A DNA stretch of 48,667 nt from Myxococcales bacterium (GCA_005777185.1 SXNL01000118.1:1-48667), one strand, 5' to 3'. Counted from the stretch's first letter, positions 23,820-32,661 are shown. A program made the numbers and translations. Notes: a model not told the origin generated them from the letters alone.

Positions 23820-25082
23820 TTACCTTGCCAACGACCGGAGCCAGGATCGCGGGTGCCGCACGAACTCGAGGAGGTGCACGAGGCCGTCCGTGACCACGGG
23901 CCCCGGATCCTTCGGGCGGCGGACCGCGTCGGCCAGGTTCGGGCCGTGGCGGCGCATCCAGCCTCGCCAGTCCTCCTTCGCGGGGCCACCGGTCAGCGCC
24001 GTCACGCGCTGGGCGCCGTCGACGGCGCCGAGGATGAGCCGGTGCGTGAACGCGTGGTCGCCGCGCGGCGACCACGCCAGGGCGCGGTCGTAGGCGCGCG
24101 CGTACTCGGCCTCGTCGCCGATCGCCGCGACATAGTGGAGCCAGGGCAGGGGCGCCTCGCGCGCGACCTCGAAGGCCATCTGCCCGTAGGGGCGGGGGTT
24201 GAAGTCGATGAGCAGGTTCTCGCCGCCATGCTCGATGAACTCGATCTCGAAGATCCCCGCGTAGTCGAGGTTCTTGCATAGTACACCGATCTTCCGCACG
24301 AGGTCCGGGTTCACGGTGGTGCCCTCGAAGCAGAGGCCCACGCCCAGCTTGCGGGGCCGCTGCAGGACCTTGCGCGAGGCGCGGACGATCGGGGGCCGCC
24401 CGCCCGCGTCGGCGAAGCCGGCCAGGCTGTAGATCTGGAAGGCCGCGTGACGGTGGTACTCCTGCAGCATGGGCCACACGACCTCCGCGTCGTGGGCGAC
24501 CAGCTCGGGCCCGTACGGGTTGTCCTTCACGAACCTGTTGAACGCGTGCACGAGATCCTCGCCGCGCGGGGCCTCCGCCGCCTTCGTGCCGCTGCGGAGC
24601 TGGCTCTGCGACTTGGGCTTGAGGATGACCTCGACGTCGATCTCGCCCAGGATCCGCCGGAGACCCTCCTCGCCGCTCGGGAACCACGTCTTCGGGAACG
24701 AGATGTCCGCGGCCACGCACGCCTCGTACAGGCGGTGCTTGTTGAGGATGCGGAACGTCGAGTCCATCGAGGGCATGAAGAGCCTGAAGCCCTGCTTCAG
24801 CTCGTCCTGGTGCTTCGCGAACAGGAACACCAGCTCGTCGCTCGCGGGGAAGAGCACGGCCCCGGGGTACGCCTCGCGCTGGCGGAGCAGCCACCGGATG
24901 AACGCGTCGGCGTCCGACACGGGTGGGCACAAGAGGCGCTTCTCGATGTACCGCGAGCCGGTCGCGCGCACGAGGCGCCGCTCGTCCGCGAGCAGGATGG
25001 GCACGCCGCGCTCCCCGAGGCATCGCGTCGACGCGAGCGTGCCGTAGTAGTCGCCGAGGAAGAGGAAGGCGTGTGGCCGCAT
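23820..25082 (-). CDS. ATP-grasp family ligase
   Basis: This encodes 420 residues with the layout of carbamoyl-phosphate-synthase-like ATP-grasp enzymes: an N-terminal nucleotide-like fold (FLFLGDYYGTLASTRCLG, VLFPASDELVFLF), a central segment with the likely ATP-binding lysine VEVILKPKSQSQL, and the metal-binding end FEIEFIEHGGENLLIDFNPRPYG, whose Glu and Asn ligate magnesium. Such enzymes join a carboxylate to an amine or similar group via an acyl phosphate. In polysaccharide loci they often add amino acids or other small acids to sugars, but the substrate here is unknown. ATG 25082 fits the first strand. The frame is open upstream without support. Confidence 0.78.
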   Translation of the reverse strand: MRPHAFLFLGDYYGTLASTRCLGERGVPILLADERRLVRATGSRYIEKRLLCPPVSDADAFIRWLLRQREAYPGAVLFPASDELVFLFAKHQDELKQGFRLFMPSMDSTFRILNKHRLYEACVAADISFPKTWFPSGEEGLRRILGEIDVEVILKPKSQSQLRSGTKAAEAPRGEDLVHAFNRFVKDNPYGPELVAHDAEVVWPMLQEYHRHAAFQIYSLAGFADAGGRPPIVRASRKVLQRPRKLGVGLCFEGTTVNPDLVRKIGVLCKNLDYAGIFEIEFIEHGGENLLIDFNPRPYGQMAFEVAREAPLPWLHYVAAIGDEAEYARAYDRALAWSPRGDHAFTHRLILGAVDGAQRVTALTGGPAKEDWRGWMRRHGPNLADAVRRPKDPGPVVTDGLVHLLEFVRHPRSWLRSLAR

Positions 25083-25114
25083 GAGCTTTCCGGCGCGTCT
25101 CGGGCCCCTCGCGA

Positions 25115-25297
25115 CTAGTTCGAGAACCTCATCGTCGTCGGGTAGAAGTACATCACGGCCACGAGCCAGGCCGCGCTCGCGATCGCGGTAGCGACCACGG
25201 CCCGTACGACGCTGCCCCGCAAGGTCTTCGCGCGCGCGGCGTAGAAGGGGATGACGAACGACGCCACGAGGATGGTGATGAGGACTTGCTTTTCCAT
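25115..25297 (-). CDS. Small two-helix membrane protein
   Basis: This encodes 60 residues starting MEKQVLITILVASFVIPFY, with hydrophobic helices at about 5-20 and 31-53 and a basic loop (RAKTLRGSVVR) between. It is not recognised. It lies 32 bp before the ATP-grasp gene on the same strand, so likely the first gene of the unit running to 22206. It has an unambiguous ATG and a matching GC3 pattern, so I take it as real. It may be an assembly or anchoring partner in the polysaccharide machinery. Confidence 0.55.
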   Translation of the reverse strand: MEKQVLITILVASFVIPFYAARAKTLRGSVVRAVVATAIASAAWLVAVMYFYPTTMRFSN

Positions 25298-25328
25298 GCG
25301 CTGAAGGCCGGTGAGCGAGGACGGCGTC

Positions 25329-25342
25329 CCATGCTAACATGG
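25329..25342. promoter_or_regulatory. 14-bp palindrome in the divergent promoter region of polysaccharide genes
   Basis: CCATG-CTAA-CATGG has perfect 5-bp arms and supplies -10-like boxes on both strands (TAACAT on plus, TAGCAT on minus). It lies between the divergent genes at 25297 and 25387. A closely matching palindrome (CCGTG-ATAA-CACGG) occurs at 35709-35722, before another polysaccharide gene. Confidence 0.4.
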
Positions 25343-25386
25343 CCGAGGCCCTTCGCCACGGGTCCTCGCCGCCTCCCCGCGCCCGC

Positions 25387-26991
25387 ATGACTCCCCAGAA
25401 GCCCCCCCCGCCCCAGGCCTTCCGGCGCCCCATGGCGTCGGGCGACCAGTTCGAGGCGATCCGCAACCGCGTGAACTCGCTCTACGGCGAGTTCGGCCAG
25501 CGCCCGGAGGAGGTCCAGCAGCAGCGCGAGCAGCCCCTCGAGGACCTCAGCAAGCCGACCCTCAAGCTGCTCGCCCCGCTCTTCGTCGTCAGCGTGGCGC
25601 TCGGCTACACCGTCGGTGACGTCGAGGCGGTGAACACCTTGCTCGTGCTCGGCGTGCTGGGCGTTGCGTACAAGCTCATCTGGAAGTACCCGCCCCACGT
25701 CTCCCTCCAGGGCTTCCTCGCCATCTCGCTGTTCCTCGAGTCGAGCGACGAGATCCCGACCTGGTGGCAGCCGCCCCTCCGCATCGCCGACATCGTGTAC
25801 TACGGCAGCATCAAGGAGCACACCTACATCCCCGGGATGTCGCTCCCGGCGTTCTTCCTCATCGCGCTGATGCTCCTCTTCCGCTCGCGCCGGGTGGCCA
25901 AGAAGGCGGGGACGCTGCCTCCCCGCATCACGGAGATCGTGATGTTCGCCTACCTCGGCGCGGTCTTCGTCGTGGAGGCATGGGGCATCGCGCGTGGGGG
26001 GAAGATCACGCCGTCGTTCTTCCAGATCGAGTACCTGTTCACGATGCCGGTCGTCGCGCTGGGCATCCTCTACGCCATTCGTGGTCCGGAGGACTTTGCC
26101 GGCCTCGGCTCCGTCGTGGTGGTGGTGGGCGCGTCCCGCGCGGCGCTCTGCATCGTCACGTACGTCGTCGTCGCCTCGGGCTTCCGCGATCGCGACGGCT
26201 TCTACGTGACCACGCACTCCGACACCCAGCTCTTCGTGGTGTCCCTCGTCATCATGGGACTCCTCGCGATCGAGCGGCCGAAGTGGAGGACGCTGCTCTG
26301 GTCCGTCGGCGTGGGCCTCCTCATCCTCGGGGCGATCGCGCTCAACAACCGCCGTATCGCCTTCGTGACGCTCGGCATCTTCCCGATCATGATGTACCGG
26401 GCGCTCCCGCGGTCGAAGCTGAAGCGGCGCCTGTTCACCCTCGGCCTCGTGGCCGCCGTCCTCGGGGCGGGGTACCTCGCCACCGCCGCGGCGGTGCAGA
26501 GCGAGTCGGTCGTCTTCAAGCCCGCGAGGCTCGTCCTCAGCCTCGCGCAGCAGCGCGACAACTCCAGCGAGTCTCGCGACGTCGAGAATTTCAACCTGAT
26601 CTACACGCTCAGGACCTCGCCGGTGCTCGGCCAGGGGTTCGGCCACGAGTACATCGAGCACCTCCACCTGTACGACCTCAGCGACGTCTTTCCGATGTAC
26701 CGCTACCTCCCCCACAACGGCGTGCTATGGTTATGGAGCGTGGGCGGCGTCGTAGGCTTCACCGGGCTCTGGTTCGTCTATGTGGTGGCTGGCACCTTCA
26801 TCCTGCGGGCCAACCGGCTCGCCCGGACGATGGTGGAGCGCATCGGCACCCTCACCGCGCTCAGCGGCGTCATCGCCTTCGTGGTGCAGATATGGGGAGA
26901 TGTCGGCCTGAACAGCTTCATGGGGGCGATCATCTTCGGGCTCGCGTACGCGATCGCCGTGCGCATGGAATGGGCTGTGGGGCGGGCATGA
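25387..26991 (+). CDS. O-antigen polymerase/ligase-type membrane protein
   Basis: This encodes 534 residues. After a cytoplasmic head of about 60 residues (Pro- and Gln-rich), there are about 11-12 membrane helices. Between helices lies the large loop (about 390-440: DNSSESRDVENFNLIYTLR and PVLGQGFGHEYIEHLHLY), then the PHNGVLWLWSVGG segment; this loop with an H-N pair is the hallmark of the Wzy_C/O-antigen ligase superfamily. It should polymerise repeat units or transfer chains at the periplasmic face. ATG 25387 was preferred over ATG 25339 because the latter overlaps the -10 box TAACAT. Its stop overlaps the next start (ATGA). Confidence 0.85.
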   Translation: MTPQKPPPPQAFRRPMASGDQFEAIRNRVNSLYGEFGQRPEEVQQQREQPLEDLSKPTLKLLAPLFVVSVALGYTVGDVEAVNTLLVLGVLGVAYKLIWKYPPHVSLQGFLAISLFLESSDEIPTWWQPPLRIADIVYYGSIKEHTYIPGMSLPAFFLIALMLLFRSRRVAKKAGTLPPRITEIVMFAYLGAVFVVEAWGIARGGKITPSFFQIEYLFTMPVVALGILYAIRGPEDFAGLGSVVVVVGASRAALCIVTYVVVASGFRDRDGFYVTTHSDTQLFVVSLVIMGLLAIERPKWRTLLWSVGVGLLILGAIALNNRRIAFVTLGIFPIMMYRALPRSKLKRRLFTLGLVAAVLGAGYLATAAAVQSESVVFKPARLVLSLAQQRDNSSESRDVENFNLIYTLRTSPVLGQGFGHEYIEHLHLYDLSDVFPMYRYLPHNGVLWLWSVGGVVGFTGLWFVYVVAGTFILRANRLARTMVERIGTLTALSGVIAFVVQIWGDVGLNSFMGAIIFGLAYAIAVRMEWAVGRA

Positions 26992-28427
26992 GGGGGAGTC
27001 TCACGATCGCGGTCGGCGTCCTCGCGCTGGTCGCCTGTTCGACCGAGGAACCCCAGATCGTCTCCTCGCTTCCGCCTGGAGAGGACGCTGGCGGCGGCGG
27101 GTCGATCACGCCGACGCCCGGCCCCGACGGGGGCAGGGTCGGGTGCTCGAGCGCGTCCGAGTGCGACGGCGGGCGGTGCGTGGACGGTGTGTGCCTCGCG
27201 GCGACCGCGACCGACGGGGTGAAGAACGGCGACGAGAGCGACGTCGATTGCGGCGGATCGGCTGCGCCGAAGTGCGCGGACGGGAAGGCGTGCAAGGCGC
27301 CGGACGACTGCGTCAGCAAGGTCTGCAAGGGGGGCGTCTGCGCGGCGCCCTCCGCGACGGATCTCGTGAAGAACGGTGGCGAGACCGACGTGGACTGCGG
27401 CGGGGCGTCTGCGGCGACGCCTCGGTGCGCCCCGGGAAAGGCCTGCATCGTGCACGGCGACTGCACGCGCGACGCGTGTCGCGAGGGCGTGTGCGCGCAC
27501 GCGCGGAGCTGCCGGCAGAAGTACGGCGGCGGCACGTGCGGGCCGGGAGAGGTCGGCGTCCCAGGGGCGAAGCACGAGGACTGTTGTGTGGCCGTGACTG
27601 TGCCGCGGCCCGCGGCGAGCGGCGGCCCGTTCGAGCTCGACAAGTACCTCATCACCGCAGGCCGGATGCGCGCCTTCCTCGAGGAGGTGAAGTACGACGT
27701 GCGCGGGTGGGTCGAGAAGAATCGCCCGCCGTGGTGGACGGGGACGGGGACCACCACCTGGGACGCGATGCTCCCGACCAACGCCGACGAGTTCCTTTCG
27801 TTCTCCGCGACGGGAGGTTCCGGGTGCTACGTCGGCGCGGGCGTCGGCGACAACGGCGCGCCGGCCTTCTGGGCACCTGCGGCGGATCTCCTGCGCGTGA
27901 TCGGGGGCGCACCGCGGGCCTACACGAAGGACGAGCTCGACACGAAGGTGATGAACTGCTTTCGCGCGCCGCTGTTCCACGCGCTGTGCGCGTTCGACGG
28001 CGGGCGCCTCCCGAGCCGCGACGAGTGGATCGAGGCGCGGACCGTGGCTGGAGAGGTGTTGGAGTACCCATGGGGGACGGAGGGGAGCGACGCCGAGCGA
28101 AGGGCGCGCGCGTCGTACGACTTCGACTACTGGTGGCCGCGTCGGCCCACCGCCGCCGACCGCGATCTCGGAGGGTACCTGCCGGCTCCAGGCCGGTTCC
28201 CTCTCGGCAACGGGCCGTTCGGGCACGCGGATCTGCTGGGCGCGGTCGAGAACATGGGGAGCCGGCCCAACACGGGCGCGGGGGTGAGGGGTGACGGCTG
28301 GTTCCAGTTCTCCTTCCAGGAGCCCGAGATCGCGGCCCACCCCTACGGACAGCAGTCCACGGGCTTCGGGGCGGGGACGTACCGGCCGCACTGGGCGGTC
28401 GGGGCGCGGTGCGTGAAGCTGCCGTAG
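26988..28427 (+). CDS. Lipoprotein with Cys-rich repeats and formylglycine-generating-enzyme-like domain
   Basis: This encodes 479 residues. The signal ends in LVAC (lipobox, Cys17). Residues about 45-180 carry two myxobacterial-type repeats (VKNGDESDVDCGG and VKNGGETDVDCGG) followed by CxxGKAC and GVC units. Residues about 205-479 form an FGE/SUMF1-like domain: FELDKYLITAGRMRAFLEEV, GGRLPSRDEWIEA, YPWGTEGSD and the end VGARCV, the usual order. The Cys pair used by true FGE is not clearly identifiable, so the domain may bind a ligand instead of modifying sulfatases. It overlaps the polymerase by 4 bp (ATGA), implying a linked function at the cell surface. Confidence 0.78.
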   Translation: MRGSLTIAVGVLALVACSTEEPQIVSSLPPGEDAGGGGSITPTPGPDGGRVGCSSASECDGGRCVDGVCLAATATDGVKNGDESDVDCGGSAAPKCADGKACKAPDDCVSKVCKGGVCAAPSATDLVKNGGETDVDCGGASAATPRCAPGKACIVHGDCTRDACREGVCAHARSCRQKYGGGTCGPGEVGVPGAKHEDCCVAVTVPRPAASGGPFELDKYLITAGRMRAFLEEVKYDVRGWVEKNRPPWWTGTGTTTWDAMLPTNADEFLSFSATGGSGCYVGAGVGDNGAPAFWAPAADLLRVIGGAPRAYTKDELDTKVMNCFRAPLFHALCAFDGGRLPSRDEWIEARTVAGEVLEYPWGTEGSDAERRARASYDFDYWWPRRPTAADRDLGGYLPAPGRFPLGNGPFGHADLLGAVENMGSRPNTGAGVRGDGWFQFSFQEPEIAAHPYGQQSTGFGAGTYRPHWAVGARCVKLP

Positions 28428-28514
28428 CGGCGCTGGCCGGCGGTCGTCTCGATCCACCCGATCTCCCGGCCCACGGCCGACAGCCGAAGGGATCGCGAGG
28501 CGGCCCCTCGTCGA

Positions 28515-31500
28515 TCAGTCGTGGAACTTCCCCTTCAACCTGAGGAACGGGTTCTCGAAGAACCGGAAGCTCAACCACGCACACCCGTAGATCGCCACGA
28601 TCCCGCCCACGATGATCCCGAGCCCCACCGCCTGCTGCATCGATGTGCTCCACGCGGCCTGCACCTTCTCGATCCGGGGCACGAGCAGGATCACCAGCAC
28701 CCAGTGGAAGATGTACATGCCGTAGCTCACCTTCCCGCACGCGACGAGCACCCTCGACGACAGCATCGCGCGGACGCGCTCGTTCACTGCGCCGTCGGCG
28801 AGCATCGAGACGGCCGACGCGAAGAAGAGCGCGAGCGTGAAGTATCCCACCGCGACCATCCGGCGGTCATAGTCGTTCAGGCCGTGGCATACGGCGTACA
28901 GCCCCGCGAGCATCACGCCCGTCGCGACGAGCACCGGGAACCTGAGCCGCCGCCACGCGATCGCGATCGGGTGGCGCGCCTCGCGCTGGAGCACCGCGGC
29001 GAGCGCGCCGAGGAGGAGGCCGTCCGCCCGTGTCGGGGTCGCGCGGTAGACGAACTTCACGGTCTGTTCGTCGTCCCAGATGTGCGCCTTGAACACGAGC
29101 CCGATGCGCAGGAGCACGCACGCCGTGACCAGCCCGACGATCACGACGATCAGGCGCCGGCGCGGCACCACGAGCGCCACGATCGGCCACACGAAGTAGA
29201 ACTGCTCCTCGATCGCGAGCGACCAGAAGTGGGCCGTCCAACGGAGCGCCACCGGGTCGAAGGCGAGGGTGTAGTTCTGCATGTACAGCCAGTAGTGCCA
29301 CGACGGGATCCACCCGAGGCCGAGCGCGACGGCGATCACCGTCCCCACGATCACGAACGCGTAGTACAGCGGGAAGATGCGGAGGACGCGGCGCATCCAG
29401 AACATCTTGAGGCGCGTCCCTAGCGCGCGCGTCGACGGGGCCACGAGGCCGCGCGTGATCAGGTAGCCGGAGAGCACGAAGAAGAGATCGACGCCGATCC
29501 ACCCCGACCACAGGAAGTCGTGCATGCGCTCGGCGAGGCCGCCGTGGCCCTCGCCGGGGTACGTCCAGGCGAAGTGGAAAACGAGCACGGCCAGCACGGC
29601 GAGGCCACGCATGCCGTCGAGCGTGGGGATCTGCTTCGCGTTCGCCCCCTTCGTCGATCGCTCGACCTCCGCGTCGACGTGCTCGCTCGGCGGGGGCTCC
29701 TCTTCTCGGAGCGGGAGGCGCTCGAAGCCGTCGTCGTCGCGTACGGTCTTGAAGGCGAGCAAGAGGATGGCGGCGAGGAACGCCGCGATGACGCCGACGT
29801 CGACGCCCGAGTACGCCTCGGGAAGAGGAACCCCCGCCCGCGCGAGCTGGGCGGCGAGCGCGTCGCCGTCGTCGACCGGCGCGCCGAGGATGCTCCGGTC
29901 GACGCCCGTGACGCTGCCCCGGAGCTGGAGCTCGTTCGGCAGCTTCTCGAAGCCGAGCGTCTTCTCGACGTACTCGACGTCCGCGTCGTTCATGTCGACG
30001 AGCTCGACGATGAGCTTCGAGTCGCGCTTACCCAGGCTGTACTCGTAGTCCCACTTGTCGTGGCCGGGGGAGAACACGCCGCGGGGCGTCTGCTTCGCGA
30101 TGACGCGGTCGTTCTTGCCGAGGATGTCCTCCGTCGGGCGATCGGAGAAGTACGGCGTCGCTCCCGCCGCCGCGACGGCGACGCGGAGATCCTTCGGCGT
30201 GGTCGACCGGATCAACAGGCCGAGGCGCGTGTACCGCGCCTCGTCGACGTACTGCGCGGCGTTCGAAGCGGCCCAGCGCGCGAACGGGATCGCGTGCGAC
30301 GGGAACCACACGACGCCCGCCACGACGAGCGCCGCGAGCGCCCCCTTCGGACGCGCGGCGAGCTTGCGTCGTGCGTACGCGAGACCCTCTCCGAGCCCCA
30401 GTCGCAGGTCGCGTAGCAGCAAGAGGACGCCGAGCCCGGCGAAGCCCGCGCCGACCGCGAACGACGTCTTGCTGAACACGATCGTCGCGGCGGTCCCGGT
30501 CTCCGGCCGGACCTTGCCGTAGACCTGCAGCACCACGAGAAGACCGCCCCACCCGACGAGCGAGAGCGAGAAGCGGCGCGTGGCGGCCGCGCGCTCGGCC
30601 TCGGGCATCTCGATCATCGCCTCGACCAGGGCCATCACGAGCACGATGAGGGCAGGCATCCCGACCGACATGTAGCGGTTCGCGTAGAGCATCCACTCCC
30701 ACGCGTCGCCGCCGACGTACACCGCGTAGGCGACCTGCATGCCGAAGATCGTGCAGAGGAGCAGCTTGATGCGCGCCTTCGGCTCCTTCTTCAAGAGGGC
30801 GAGGAGCGCCCGCGGTTCGAACCGCACGCCGAGGACCGCGCCCACGATCGAGAGGGGCACGGCGAGGTGCATCGACAGCACCTGCAACGCCACGAAGACG
30901 CCGCGCTTGAGCTTCGCGGAGGTCTTGATGCCGTAGAGCTTGAGGTAATACGTGTTCGGGAATCGGTCGTCGAAGTGGGTCCTGCGGTACTGGAGCTGCG
31001 CGAGCACCGCGGCGCCGAGGCCCCCCGCCATGATCACGGCGAAGAGGACGCGCTTCTTCGCGGTCCACAGGCCGTACAGGCCGATCACGCCGACGGCGAC
31101 GACCGAGTCCGTCCGCACGAGGAATGCCGCGCCCGCGAGGAGCGACATCAGCGCCGTCCGCGCCACGCTGAAGCTGCGCTCGTTTTCGAGGACGCACCAC
31201 ACGAGCGCGTAGACGATCAAGGTGAGCGCGCCGACTTCCATCCCTCGCAGGGTCCAGAAGACGAGCGGGTAGCAGAACAGCGAGGCCGCGACGCACGCGA
31301 GCGGCACCCAGGGCGCGTCCGAGAGGAAGCGCGCGATCCGCCCCGTGAAGAACCCGACGCCGAGCATGATCAGCACGCCCGAGAGCATGATGAAGAGGCT
31401 CACCTTGGATTCGGCCATCCCGATCTTGTGGGCAAGGCTCATCCAGAAGACCCACAGCCAGTTGGTGAACCCCTCGATGGGCGGCTCCCCGTGGTTCCAC

Positions 31501-31673
31501 ACGAAGCCCTCGCCCGCCGCGAAGTGCTGCGCGTACCGCATCGAGATCATCGCGTCCTCGAAGAGGACGAAGTATCGCCGCCCCGCCACCGAGAAGCTCG
31601 TCCGCCACACGAAGGCCAGGTAGAAGGCGAGCGCAGCCAGGACGACCCAGAGCCGCTTTCCGTTTCGAGCCAT
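28515..31673 (-). CDS. Fused GT-C-like glycosyltransferase and acyltransferase-3 membrane protein
   Basis: This encodes 1052 residues. The N-terminal part (about 1-640) is a multi-helix membrane region with the opening FEDAMISMRYAQ (38-49; Glu39-Asp40 in the place of the catalytic acidic pair) and the GEPPIEGFTNWLWVFW segment seen in AftB- and ArnT-like GT-C enzymes, plus a periplasmic part about 470-610. After a charged linker (EEEPPPSEHVDAEVERS) residues about 678-1052 are an acyltransferase-3 (OafA-type) domain: TLDGMRGLAVLAVLVFHFAW with its essential His, FFVLSGYLI and FWMRRVLRIFPLYY. It would glycosylate and then acylate a lipid-linked or exported glycan. There is no frameshift; the linker is clean. 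Confidence 0.85.
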   Translation of the reverse strand: MARNGKRLWVVLAALAFYLAFVWRTSFSVAGRRYFVLFEDAMISMRYAQHFAAGEGFVWNHGEPPIEGFTNWLWVFWMSLAHKIGMAESKVSLFIMLSGVLIMLGVGFFTGRIARFLSDAPWVPLACVAASLFCYPLVFWTLRGMEVGALTLIVYALVWCVLENERSFSVARTALMSLLAGAAFLVRTDSVVAVGVIGLYGLWTAKKRVLFAVIMAGGLGAAVLAQLQYRRTHFDDRFPNTYYLKLYGIKTSAKLKRGVFVALQVLSMHLAVPLSIVGAVLGVRFEPRALLALLKKEPKARIKLLLCTIFGMQVAYAVYVGGDAWEWMLYANRYMSVGMPALIVLVMALVEAMIEMPEAERAAATRRFSLSLVGWGGLLVVLQVYGKVRPETGTAATIVFSKTSFAVGAGFAGLGVLLLLRDLRLGLGEGLAYARRKLAARPKGALAALVVAGVVWFPSHAIPFARWAASNAAQYVDEARYTRLGLLIRSTTPKDLRVAVAAAGATPYFSDRPTEDILGKNDRVIAKQTPRGVFSPGHDKWDYEYSLGKRDSKLIVELVDMNDADVEYVEKTLGFEKLPNELQLRGSVTGVDRSILGAPVDDGDALAAQLARAGVPLPEAYSGVDVGVIAAFLAAILLLAFKTVRDDDGFERLPLREEEPPPSEHVDAEVERSTKGANAKQIPTLDGMRGLAVLAVLVFHFAWTYPGEGHGGLAERMHDFLWSGWIGVDLFFVLSGYLITRGLVAPSTRALGTRLKMFWMRRVLRIFPLYYAFVIVGTVIAVALGLGWIPSWHYWLYMQNYTLAFDPVALRWTAHFWSLAIEEQFYFVWPIVALVVPRRRLIVVIVGLVTACVLLRIGLVFKAHIWDDEQTVKFVYRATPTRADGLLLGALAAVLQREARHPIAIAWRRLRFPVLVATGVMLAGLYAVCHGLNDYDRRMVAVGYFTLALFFASAVSMLADGAVNERVRAMLSSRVLVACGKVSYGMYIFHWVLVILLVPRIEKVQAAWSTSMQQAVGLGIIVGGIVAIYGCAWLSFRFFENPFLRLKGKFHD

Positions 31674-31748
31674 CAGCCGAGCCCTCGCCTTCCGTCGTCC
31701 CCGCTCGCGCGCGCGTTGGTGGTCATCATCCGTCGCTCCCCCGCGGCC

Positions 31749-32627
31749 TCACGCCGTCGGCCGGTTCATCCTCTGGCCGAGCGCCTCGAGAGCGGCCAGC
31801 ATCTGCTGCGCGTCGTCGTACCGCTCCGGCGGCTTGCGCTTGAGGGCCCGCGCCAGCACGCGCTCGAAGCCGATCGCCATCGGATCGGTGCGGCCGGTCG
31901 GCACGGGCGGCGCCTCCATCACCAGCTTCTCGCGGAAGCTCTGCGGCCCTGCGAACGGGGGCGTCTGCGCGACGGCGCGGAAAAGGATCGCCCCCACCGA
32001 GTACACGTCCGCCTTCTCGGAGACGCGCCTCGCATCGATGAGCTGTTCGGGCGCCATGTAGGGCACGGTGCCGATCGCCGACCCCATGGCGGTGAGGCTC
32101 GACCCCTTCTCACCCGGCCCCGCGCCGGCCTTCAGGCGGCTCAGGTTGAAGTCGAAGATCACCGCGCGGAAGCCGATCGCCGCGTTCGCGACGGGCTGGA
32201 GCATCACGTTCTCCGGCTTGAGATCGCGGTGGATCACGCCGTGCTTGTGCATCTCGAGCACGCCGCGGAGGATGTCGATGCCGAGCAGGATCGCGGGCTC
32301 CACGGCGAAGCTCTGCCGCTTGAGGTACTCGTAGAGTAGCTCGCCGTCGATGAACTGCATCACGAGCGCGAGCCCGAACGCGGGATCCTGGATCATCTCG
32401 TACATCTCGGCGATGTGCGGGCTTCGCATCTTGCCGAGCACCCACGCCTCTCGCCGGAAGCGCTCGATCGCCTCGGACGACTCCGCGGCGGCCGGGTGCA
32501 GCACCTTGATGGCGACCATTCGCTTCGTCCTCGAGTCCCTGGCGAGCCAGACGACGCCAAAGGCGCCGACGCCGAGCATCCGGTCGAGCGTATACGACGC
32601 GATCTTGTTGCCGGGCGCGAGATACAA
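31749..32627 (-). CDS. Soluble Ser/Thr protein kinase with altered DFG motif (DFN)
   Basis: This encodes about 292 residues, only a kinase domain. Glycine loop GVGAFGVV, Lys41 in VAIKVL, HRDLKPEN (133-140), APE at 192-194 are all present, but the metal-binding motif reads FDFNLSR: the Gly of DFG is Asn161. The Asp is kept, so activity may remain. There is no membrane segment. The start is uncertain: TTG 32627 is proposed because the frame beyond is unsupported and homologues begin about 10-15 residues before the Gly loop; TAGGAT lies 10 nt upstream. It is divergent from the flippase gene, suggesting control of polysaccharide export. Confidence 0.82.
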   Translation of the reverse strand: MYLAPGNKIASYTLDRMLGVGAFGVVWLARDSRTKRMVAIKVLHPAAAESSEAIERFRREAWVLGKMRSPHIAEMYEMIQDPAFGLALVMQFIDGELLYEYLKRQSFAVEPAILLGIDILRGVLEMHKHGVIHRDLKPENVMLQPVANAAIGFRAVIFDFNLSRLKAGAGPGEKGSSLTAMGSAIGTVPYMAPEQLIDARRVSEKADVYSVGAILFRAVAQTPPFAGPQSFREKLVMEAPPVPTGRTDPMAIGFERVLARALKRKPPERYDDAQQMLAALEALGQRMNRPTA

Positions 32628-32643
32628 TAGACAGTGAATCCTA
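32623..32643. promoter_or_regulatory. Divergent overlapping promoters (kinase and flippase)
   Basis: On the plus strand TACAAT (32623-32628) fits a -10 box for the flippase gene. On the minus strand TAGGAT (32643-32638) ends 10 nt before TTG 32627 of the kinase gene. The boxes lie within 21 bp of each other, so the two promoters probably compete. Confidence 0.4.
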
Positions 32644-32661
32644 CACCGGCTTCTCTCCCGT

